Below are positions 56,125-64,000 of a stretch of DNA of 64,000 nucleotides, in pieces (the stretch's first letter is position 1; every line of letters begins with the position of its first letter). The translations under genes were made by a program, and so were the position numbers. The notes below the pieces were generated by a model that saw only the letters and a list, made by a program, of their open reading frames with translations, ran no database searches and was not told the DNA's origin. This stretch comes from Saccharina japonica (Eukaryota > Sar > Phaeophyceae > Laminariales > Laminariaceae). The DNA lies in NCBI GenBank assembly GCA_008828725.1, contig MEHQ01000944.1:58866-122865 (forward strand). The letters are read 5' to 3'.

Positions 56125-56860
56125 CAGCTGGGCCAGCAAGACTCTGCTAGAACAGTCATCGGCTATGCCCCGCCTATAAAATGCGTGTTTTGACTATTTT
56201 TTGACACGGTGTTCCTTAAGTATCAATCAACCTTTCGATGTCATCCCTTTTTCTTTTTTTCTTTCCTCAGGATTATGACCGATCCAACGATCCGTAAAAA
56301 TGAAAAAGTGGTCATAACTAGTCCAAAAAATAAAGAAAAAAAAGGGATGACACGGAGTACATTCGCATTGTGTTTCAAATACTGGTAAAAAAATCAGTTC
56401 GAAAAGTGAAAAATTGAGCGGCTGGCGAAGGTTTTCGCAGTAAAACTGCTGATTGTTTCGTAGATTATTGTTTCAGTATAAATGTTTTTTTTTTTGTTAT
56501 ATCTCTTGATGGGTGATGAATTGGGCAATGCAACTTGCATCGATCGTCTCCTTGTGTCTCAAGCATTGTCTACAACAAATTTCAGCTTGATCGGGAATGC
56601 GAATTTTTTGCTGTCATGTGAATTAGCGTCGAAATCTTGTGAAAAAATAGATTTTATGGTACTTTTGGGTTTCGCGAGTAATCTCGGCGAAACTCGAGGG
56701 TCGGTCGTTTTTTATAAAGTTAAGAAAAGTTCATAATATACTGTTTTTTTTGCACTCCATTAATGTCAGGATCACTCTTGCCAAATTTCTAAGTCTAACT
56801 CGAAATTTGGCGGCGCTAGAAGCTTACACAAGAAAAATCCGTTTTATGGCTGGCCCAGCT
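56125..56860. mobile_element. 736-bp inverted-end insertion within repeat D
   Basis: The ends are AGCTGGGCCAGC (left, after one C) and GCTGGCCCAGCT (right), flanked by CGTA (56121-56124 and 56861-56864). The empty site in copy 2 has a single CGTA at 62895-62898, so this is a clean insertion. The inside is A+T-rich with an 84-codon frame (56482-56736) I do not recognise. A 4-bp duplication with 12-bp inverted ends does not settle the superfamily. Confidence 0.8.
56240..56351. repeat. Fold-back sequence nested in the 736-bp element
   Basis: The arms GTCATCCCTTTTTCTTTTTT and AAAGAAAAAAAAGGGATGAC are near-perfect complements around a central segment. It would form a stable hairpin. It could be a second, nested mini-element, but I see no target duplication. 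Confidence 0.65.
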
Positions 56861-57380
56861 CGTAGTCATACGCTAGGTCCGACCTTGAACAAGGCACTGG
56901 ACCTCGGGAAGGTTGAAATGATTACGACCTTTCCGGGTACACAGATAAATCAGGGGACTACCTTTTCAAGTATACACCTTCCGGAAGGTCAAAATATTTT
57001 CGACCTTGGCGAATAGACGAATGGCCACATACTACATGTATGTGTGAAATGGTGTAAGACAGGAAAAAACGGGGGGGAAACATAAACAATGCCGTTGAAT
57101 GCACCCCAAAGGATGCAGACACAAAGAAGGTGAACAGTATAGACAGCAGCATACCACTGCGTCGAGAAGGAAGCCCATCGAAACGCAAGAAGCAGAGGGC
57201 GTTTGTTTGTTGTGTTTTGGTTATTAACGAAAAATGCCGCCCATGACAAAAGCAGGCCACCGGAAAGACACGCTGGAAGACGATGTGCGTGTGTGCAAAA
57301 AGCACCAGCAAGGTACATAATAAAAGGGCCTGTAAAACAATCATGGAGCGGTACCAACAATAACGACAGAAGCGAGGCGA

Positions 57381-58100
57381 ATGTCTGCCTCAATTGGGAG
57401 CAGGGTGGGGATCCTGCCGGAGGTTCTAGCAGACCTCACAGGCTCGCTCGGAATCAAAGTGAGGAGGGGGCTCCCAGGATCGAGCATCATTGCTCAGCTT
57501 GGATCAAGCTTGCGGGAGATCCGCGACACATGGGGGGTGACAAGGAAGAGATGGCGGGCATCGTCCCTGAATCTTGGCTGGTAGGGCTCTGGGGCAGAGG
57601 GGGACCTGGCCCCAGAGGCCGACATGCTGGCGGCGCATGACGCCGTAACCCCAACTCACGAAAAGCCCAACAGAAGCTGGGCAAGCTGGTGAATCAGGGC
57701 GGCACGCTGCCCACACTGCTTCGCTGGAGGAGCTACCGGAGACGGCTCGCCCCCCCGGACCAGGCGACCCCTGGGGGGACCGAGACCAAGGCCTTCGCCA
57801 AGGCTCGCTATAGGAGTCTACAGGGGCAGGAGCCACGGCATGCCTTCGGGAAGACCAACGGATTCACTACGTGTCATACTCGCCGCAGAGTTCGTGGGCA
57901 TGGGAAGACGTTTCATTGGGATCGAGGAGCACGTAGCAGTGAGGTGCCCCTGCTGCGATGCAGTCAACGTGGACACCCGCCACGCACGCATCTGTCCCAG
58001 GGCAGGTGCGCAAGTAAACCAACATCAGCCGCTCGTCCACGCGATGTCCCGCACGTTGAAGCGTCTGGGAATTCAACACCAAGTAGAGAGCGGCGAACCG
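57381..58100 (+). pseudogene. LINE-like reverse-transcriptase polyprotein, C-terminal part, left half
   Basis: One frame, with in-frame stops near 57585 and 57690 and a local frameshift near 57800, reads LREIRDTWGVTRKRW, LAPEADMLAAHDAVTP, then DSLRVILAAEFVGMGRRFIG. A zinc-finger-like block follows, VRCPCCDAVNVDTRHARICP, then HAMSRTLKRLGIQHQVESGE. This CxxC...H...C plus His-rich tail is the usual C-terminal end of LINE-type polyproteins. The catalytic reverse-transcriptase core is not present upstream. The reading is cut at 58100 by an insertion and resumes at 59126. Confidence 0.75.
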
Positions 58101-58119
58101 AGGATGTACATTATTTGTC

Positions 58120-58540
58120 TTTTTCCGCGACCAACCGGTTTTCCGCGAACTGCGCAACTGTGCGCTGCATGTCCGCGACTGTCGCGACGTGCCGGCAGCC
58201 GCGGCACATGTGGGGATGCGCGACGCGCTCGCGCGTGTCGCGGACGTGTCGCGCGGGTCATGTCGCGGACAAGTCGTCCACTGCGCGGTGTCGCGTTTGG
58301 TCGCGCACGGTGTCGCGGCATGTCGCGACGCGTCGCGGCCTGTCGCGGCATGTCGCGACATGTCGCGACGCGTGTCGCGGTAGGTGTCGCGGCAGGTGTC
58401 GCGGCAGGTGTCGCGGCAAGTGTCGCGACGCGTCGCGGCAGGTGTCACGGCAGGTGTCGCGGCAAGTGTCGCGACGCGTCGACGCGTCGCGCGCGTCGCG
58501 ACATTGCCGCGACGCTGCCGCGACGAGCGTGACGAGGTTC
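58120..58540. repeat. Left CGCGAC/GTCGCGGCA array
   Basis: Dozens of 7-12 bp variants of TGTCGCGACA, GTCGCGGCAGGT and GCGACGCG, including a run of GTGTCGCGGCAG units. Very CpG-rich and self-complementary. Confidence 0.9.
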
Positions 58541-58914
58541 ACGTAGATCATCATTTTAGGAGGGGACGTGTAGTCTCCAGGTTTACTGGCCGGTATTACT
58601 GTGGGATCAGGGTAGACCTTGCGCTTCGCGCCTGCACCGGTATAGTAGGTTCGTCGCTTCGCTCCTCACGGTTTTTAACCAGAAGGCTCTTATGGGATCA
58701 TATCCTGATGGGACCTGTCTTTTTGGCAGGGGCGCTGGTGTAGTGGTTATTCTTCACAACAATGTTTTACACCTTGAAATCACGTCACCCCGTGTGCTGT
58801 GGTTGTGGCTCGGAACCCACATATAAACAGCACGCTTTAGACCCAAACATGTCGTTATGGTCAATAGAGGCGTTTAACCTTGCCATCCGGTTCGAATCGG
58901 TTTTGCGAAAACAG

Positions 58915-59090
58915 CTTCGCGACGCGTCGCGTTTCGCGTCGCGACGCGACACGTAACGCGACACGTAACGCGACACGTAACGTTTCGCGTCGCGACCGGA
59001 CGTCGCGACGCGACACGTAACGCGACGCGTCGCGACACACGCCGCGGCATGTGTCACGGCGTGTCGCGGCATGTCGCGACACGCGCCACG
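58915..59090. repeat. Right CGCGAC array
   Basis: ACGCGACACGTA repeats, GCGACGCGTCGCG and CGGCGTGTCGCGGCATG. It is shorter than the left array and partly its complement, so the two arms can pair. Confidence 0.85.
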
Positions 59091-59117
59091 AAAAAGTCAA
59101 ATAATGTAGATCCGTGG

Positions 59118-59668
59118 GCGAACCGTTCACTGTAGACCGAAATCTGCGGATGGACATTGTAGTCAGAAGAGGAGGTCTCCGGGACGCTCCAAACAGGGAG
59201 TACAGGGAGAAGTCCATCCTGCTGGACGTCAACCATGCTGACCCTCAAGCGCAGGTACACCTGGGAGAAGGCAGTGCTGATCACGATGGATCAGCTGCCT
59301 CTACCTACGAGGCGCGCAAGCGCCAACACTACGCTCGCCCGGGACATGTGTCCTCCGACGAACGGAGTCACAAACTTACCAGTTTAGAGGTGGAAAGCTT
59401 TGGGCGTCTCGGGGTAGAGGGCAGCACTTTCATTGACCAGCTGGCTGCTAGTGTTGTGGGGGGGAGGGACGGTGGGTCGATGGCTAGGAAAGGGGTGGTG
59501 AAAGAACGCCTGTTGCAAATCGTCTCGGTGACCACACAGGTCGCCATTTCCAGGAGGGTTACACGCTTCAAACTTCAGCTCAGGGGCCGCCAGGAAGCGA
59601 GGAGGAGCAGGGTGACAGACCCACACCGATGGCGTGGGGACGGAGCTTGGATGCGGCTTAGGAATTAA
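59118..59668 (+). pseudogene. LINE-like polyprotein, C-terminal part, right half
   Basis: The same protein as the left half, continuing after the insertion without loss. It starts EPFTVDRNLRMDIVVRRGGL, continues KSILLDVNHADPQAQVHL, RKRQHYARPGHVSSDERSHK and SMARKGVVKERLLQIVSVTT, and ends at a TAA at 59666-59668. It is open for its whole length, so damage after the insertion is limited. A restriction-endonuclease-like or RNase H-like tail is possible, but I do not see a diagnostic motif. Confidence 0.75.
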
Positions 59669-60382
59669 GCATTGAACGTGAAAAGTGCATATTGGGAAGA
59701 AGGAGGGAGCAAGAACAACAAATGGAGTATTGTGGATAAATCTTGACGGGAAGCAGACATAGAAGGGTGTTACAGTAGACTGTACGCGTAGGTTTCCTTG
59801 GTTTCCGTGGTTTTTCGCTTTTGGGAATTTTATGAGCGATCAACGCTGAAGATCATGCTGCATATTGTCGGATGGCAAATATATTAAAAACAAAAACACC
59901 AAATCAACGGCGAAAGCACAACCGGAAGTCGGTGCCCAGGTGAGGACGGGGGACCCCACGCGGAAACAAAACAGGAAAACACGGTGAAGACACGGGCGTT
60001 GGGAGGAGAAAAGCCAGGCGCGCACACGAGTCCCCAAACCGCCCCCCCCGATCAAGTGCATGGAGCAAACGCGACAAAAAAAAGAGGAAACTACGCTGCA
60101 TCACAACCACGCCGACTCGTAAGGGAAAACGCACGCAACTCGCGCATAAAAAAAAATATTCAAAACCCCCCCCGCCCCCCCACCGTGCGCGAATACGCCC
60201 ACAAAAAAAACACTCACACTGCGAGAAAGAACGCGCTCTATCCAAAAAAGACGCCCACAAAAAACCCTAACCCTGCGAGAAAGAACGCGACCTATCTAAA
60301 GAAGATGGGGTCGAACGCGCACAACAGGGTACAGTAGAAAACACTGACACAACGGCAAAAAGCACAATAAACAAAAAAGAAA
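59669..60382. other. Short intergenic stretch
   Basis: It carries two copies of a 'CTGCGAGAAAGAACGCG' segment (about 60218-60290), CCCTAACCCTG and several A- and C-runs. No gene. Confidence 0.5.
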
Positions 60383-61085
60383 GGGCAATAGCCGAAAATA
60401 GGTATACCTACGCACTTTGATCCATTTTTAGGTACACTGCGTAATGTACACCGGAAACGTCTTCCTGGCCCGCCTGATATTGGGCCTGCCCTCCATTTTG
60501 TACCTAGAAATGGCTTAAAGGGCGTAGGTGCACCTTTTCTCGGCTACTTTGCCGTCCAGGCCGCCGGCGAAGCCCCTTGTATGTACCAAAGTTTCTCCTA
60601 TTATATACTGCACTACAGTATGTGTATTAATATTATGCTTGCCATCCGACAATGTTTAGTGTTGTTCCAAAATATCGTATTTTCAGCATAATGGCATGGA
60701 AACAATCGTCATTGCTGTTTCTCTGCATCACGATCACACCCATTAAAGGCATGTGGCCCAAACGACTAATAATATAACATCTGGTTGACAGGAACGGTCG
60801 GCTGTTGACACCCCCGGCATCTGGTGTGGCCGTCTGTCTATATTTCAGTTGTCAAAAACTGATCGTTCGAGCCATTTATAGGTACACTTGAAGCCAAAAA
60901 GAGGTGATACGTAAAATAGGTAGCCAATAATAATAGGTGTACCTGCACACTTCAAGCCATTTGTAGGTACAATGCAGCGCCATCCCAATATCAGGCGGGC
61001 CAGGAAGCCGTTTGCGGTGTACATTACGCAGTGTACCTATAAATGGCTCAAAGTGCGCAGCTATCCCTATATTTGGCTAATGCCC
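60383..61085. mobile_element. 703-bp Mutator-like MITE with long inverted repeats
   Basis: The arms, about 160 bp each (60383-60540 and 60925-61085), are near-complements: GGGCAATAGCC against GGGCATTAGCC, GGTACACTGCGTAATGTACA, CCTGGCCCGCCTGATATTGG. It is flanked by an exact 9-bp duplication AAAAAGAAA (60374-60382 and 61086-61094). Long inverted arms and a 9-bp duplication are typical of Mutator-like elements. No transposase frame. Confidence 0.88.
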
Positions 61086-61194
61086 AAAAAGAAAGCGTTG
61101 AACCCCGCCCCCTCCTGAAAACAAAGATCTGCATCACACACACACGCAATCAAAGAACAGGGACAACGCTCGTTGTGCTGATAGAAGAAAGCAC

Positions 61195-62150
61195 GATTTG
61201 TTAGTTCACAGCAGCAGCAGCGACTAGTGCACAGCGAATTGATCTTTGCGACCTGATTGCGTAGTGATAAGAGCGACGAGACCGCACAGCAGCTCGCACA
61301 GCGAATCGATCCGCACGGCTGGCTTGTGTCGCGATGTGGCTGGCTTGCATCGTGATAACAGGTTGTAAAGCGTCGTTATAACGGCGACGATACTGCACAG
61401 CAGCAGCAGGAGCTCGTTGTGCAATACCTGGTAGAAAAGGTGACGATATTTTATTTCACAGCGGCAGCAGCAGCAGCTGCAGCGGCTCTGCACAGCGAAT
61501 CGATCTTTGTGACCTGCCTGCTGTTGTTGTTGCGTAGTGATAACAGCGACGATACCGCACAGCAGCTCGCACAGCGAATCGATCCTCACGGCTGGCTTGC
61601 GTCGCGATGGCTGGCTTGCGTCGTGATAACAGCTTGTTGTTGTCAAGAGCGGGCACAGCAGCAGGTGTGCGTGGAAGGGTGACGGTGTGCTCATAGAAAA
61701 GCGACGATATTCCACAGCAGCAGCAGCTGCAGCTCTGCACAGCGAATCGATCCTTGCGACCGTCGTGATAACAGGCTGTCAACAGCAAGTAAGTGTAGCA
61801 CAGCAGCAGCAGAAGCTCACAGCGACTCGATTCTTGAGACTTGCTTGCTGCGTCGTGACAACAGGCTGTCAACAACAGCGGGCACAACAACAGCGCACCT
61901 GCACCCATGCTGTGTATGTATGTGGACAACGGGCACAGCAGGTGTTGGTGACAAGACAAGAAGACACGGTGCACACTCACTCGTGCTAACAGCAGCAGTA
62001 GGGGCAGCAGCAGCAGCAGCAGCTCACAGCGAATCCATTATTGCGAATTGCTTGCTGCGTCTTGATTACACGATGTCAACAACAGCGGGCACCACAACAG
62101 GGCACCTGTACGCATGTGCATGTGGGGTGCTGCTGCTGCAAGCAGCTCAG
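61195..62150 (+). repeat. CAG-rich complex tandem array
   Basis: About seven diverged units of 100-160 bp. Each is built from (CAG)n, CTCGCACAGCGAATCGATCC or variants, TGGCTTGCGTCGTGATAACA and, later, CTGTCAACAACAGCGGGCAC. Long frames on both strands here (up to 174 codons) are polyglutamine-like artefacts. Confidence 0.85.
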
Positions 62151-62523
62151 GTGTCGGATATTTCCTGCAGTGGACAGCGGGTGCTCGTGGAAGGTTCAGA
62201 TCTTGCACGTCGTTGGAGAACCAAATGATCCTCATAAAATGTCTGATTTTCAGTACTCAACTGGGCGATAAAGGTCTGAATAGAGCAGTTTTAAGGCCGC
62301 TCGGGAAGGTTCGGATTTTGAAAACCGTCAGTAAACAGGATACGCAAAATATGTACTGGTGTAAGTGCACAACTGGCTACAACGGGCTGGTCAGGGGGGG
62401 GACAGGCTTCAGAGCCGAAATAAGTTACTTGGATAAAGTAGGAAAAACGGGGAGATGATAGGAAAAAGTTTCATTTATTTGCCTGACATAACCCAGTTCC
62501 TAAAGTCACTGGAGTCACTGGGA

Positions 62524-63067
62524 ATATCAGCCGCGTGCAGGGCAGGTGCGCGCCGGTCCCAGTGACGTATTTCCGGGGAGGCTGTGGCACAAGGCGGGCA
62601 AAGATGTCTGTTGACGGTCATGAGTGAAGTTTGTCAAGCGTCAAGGCTGTCTGTCAAACTATTTTTTCGTGGGTTGAGAAAACAAATAATGCATGAAGCT
62701 TGCATGAAGCAGTAGTATTACCTCGAGTATCTCCTGTTAATAATACCTGGTAATGCCGAAGAGGCGTCCTTGTAACGGTTACAACAACGCCAACAATGCC
62801 ACCAATCTTACGGGTATACCAGGTATGAAAACAGCATCGATAAGGTTGACAATCTTCAGGGTACCAACCACGCTAAGGTTCAGACCCCGCTAACCGTAGT
62901 CATGACGCTAGGTCCGACCTTGACTAAGGCACTGACCTCGGGAAGGTTGAAATGATTACGACCTTTCCGGGTACACAGATAAATCAGGGGACTACCTTTT
63001 CAAGTATACACCTTCCGGAAGGTCGAAATATTTTCGACCTTGGCGAATAGCCGAATGGCCACATACA
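62524..63067 (+). repeat. Dispersed repeat D, copy 2 (empty site)
   Basis: The uninterrupted version of repeat D. It runs through the site where copy 1 has the 736-bp insertion, with a single CGTA at 62895-62898. Small duplications (GCATGAAGCTTGCATGAAGC) distinguish it. Confidence 0.85.
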
Positions 63068-63830
63068 CATAGACTTACTTACTAATATCTCGCCCAGGGA
63101 TTGCTCATCCCTGGCCTCTCAGAGCTCCCACTTTGAACACCGCCTCCTTTCATTACTTGGTCATCTCTTTGTTCCGTGTATACTTTAGTTGCGAGAGGCT
63201 TCTTCCTCTTTCGGTTTTGGGTTCGTGCGGGTACCCAGAGAGCACGGCAGCGCGGGCGAGCCCGGCACCATCGCCGGTATGGGAGGGCACTGGCCAGTAG
63301 AGGGGGGGACGGAAGGAGCGCGGTCGCCTTTTTCGTGGCTAGGCGTGGCGTGTCCATCGAGACACGAGGGAAGCATGAAGGGTCTTTGTCTGCGTTGCTG
63401 CTTGCTGTATCAATTCAGTATGTCATAATTATAAAGGTCTTTTATAAGTGTAAAAGAACATTCAAGCGGTGCTTATTTTTCGGAACACACAGCAAAATTT
63501 TTAATCAGAGAGTGACAGCAAGGCGGTTTGAACACCATCATGCTCGAGCGGGCGAACGAGGGCCACGGTGAGCACCGAGCTTCACGCGATGCGGGCCACG
63601 GGGCTCACTGGGACAGAGAGGTACTAAAGCTCGACCCGGGCCGAATCGATGGCGAGGTGATCCCGGGGTGGCTGGAAGCGTCGAGGGTGACAGAACGCGA
63701 CAGCAGTCGTTTTAACTTTTTGTTTTTTTGAGCGGTGCGATCACGATACGAATACTATACGAATAGGAGTTCGTATGTCATTCGAAGTGCTACTGCTGTT
63801 ACTGCTGTTGTTGCTTGCCGTTTTTGTTCG
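63068..63830. other. Unassigned stretch
   Basis: G+C-rich between about 63190 and 63400. Frames on both strands (91 codons minus, 131 codons plus) match no family I know. No gene called. Confidence 0.45.
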
Positions 63831-63958
63831 AGTACGAATACGAGTTCGAGTATAATACAAGTACGAGTACGAGTCGAGTACGATAACTAGTCGAGTACGA
63901 GTACGAGCCGAGTACGAGTCGAGTACGAGTCGAGTACGAGTGCGAGTACGAGTACGTA
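63831..63958 (+). repeat. GAGTAC/GAGTC microsatellite
   Basis: An array of GAGTACGA and GAGTCGAGTACGA units running almost to the end of the window. Confidence 0.9.
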
Positions 63959-64000
63959 TGTATCATACGTCTTTCTCAGTTTTGTCGATTTTTTTGTTTT

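Larger units (their letters stand above)
55769..57033 (+). repeat. Dispersed repeat D, copy 1 (carries an insertion)
   Basis: It aligns with 62524-63067 over 55769-56124 and 56861-57033. Landmarks are CAGCCGCGTGCAGGGCA, CAAGCGTCAAGGCTGTCTGT, GATAAGGTTGACAATCTT and TTTTCGACCTTGGCGAATAG. The intervening 56125-56860 is absent from copy 2. The frames inside do not match a known protein. Confidence 0.85.
58101..59116. mobile_element. 1,016-bp Mutator-like insertion with CGCGAC-rich arms
   Basis: It is flanked by an exact 9-bp duplication GGCGAACCG (58092-58100 and 59117-59125). The ends are inverted: GGATGTACATTATTTGTC at the left, and TACATTATTTGACTTTTTC at the right in complement. A 9-bp duplication points to Mutator-like elements. 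The inner arms (about 58120-58540 and 58915-59090) consist of TGTCGCGRCA-type repeats, and the centre is unrelated. The long frames over the arms are repeat artefacts. Confidence 0.88.

Noticed and set aside
57689..58546. Two long overlapping frames (285 and 230 codons) and a 193-codon minus frame
   Set aside because: Their second halves are arginine-rich translations of the CGCGAC arrays inside the inserted element. Only the part before 58101 belongs to the LINE-like protein.
61224..61980. 163- and 174-codon minus-strand frames
   Set aside because: Translations of the CAG-rich array.

Overview
The window looks like nuclear DNA of a eukaryote with large introns and many transposons. The best fit is a stramenopile, probably a brown alga. 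The reasons are leucine-rich-repeat (LRR) exons of exactly 72 bp with phase-2 introns, a pattern described in Ectocarpus; very regular GTGAGT donors; a Ty1/copia element; and a LINE-like reverse-transcriptase tail whose family I associate with stramenopile genomes. Species assignment is inference. There are no bacterial-style operons, and most long open frames are chance frames in introns or repeats.

Region 1 (about 0.3-38.4 kb, + strand) is one gene of 22 small exons. I assembled it by matching splice sites and phase. The exons total 2,382 bp, a single frame of 793 codons plus stop. In order they encode a signal peptide, a Cys-containing cap, 14 LRRs (one per exon, 24 residues each except a 27-residue last one), an LRR C-terminal cap, two Cys-rich exons and one large exon starting GDPH with a root-cap/von Willebrand D-like domain. 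Every junction keeps frame. The introns hold a decayed copia element (6.2-12.5 kb), three MITE copies, at least three decayed LRR exons and a tandem exon-plus-intron amplification (20.2-21.3 kb). A fourth MITE starts 3 bp after the stop codon.

Region 2 (38.7-54.1 kb) is gene-poor. Its main feature is a diverged inverted copy (45.7-48.45 kb, minus strand) of 28.5-31.15 kb of the gene. The copy carries two open LRR exons, a tRNA-like sequence and a minisatellite. An assembly gap lies next to it.

Region 3 (54.1-64 kb) is a transposon cluster. It holds a hAT-like element (8-bp target duplication, 17-bp inverted ends), a 736-bp inverted-repeat insertion whose empty site is present in a second repeat copy about 6 kb away, and a LINE-like C-terminal coding region split by a 1,016-bp element with 9-bp target duplications and CGCGAC-rich arms. 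It also holds a 703-bp Mutator-like element with long inverted repeats, a CAG-rich tandem array and a GAGTAC microsatellite at the right edge.

The main biological unit is therefore a secreted LRR receptor or adhesion-type protein built from exon modules. The window shows its modules at several stages: tandemly copied, inverted and moved about 17 kb, and decaying.
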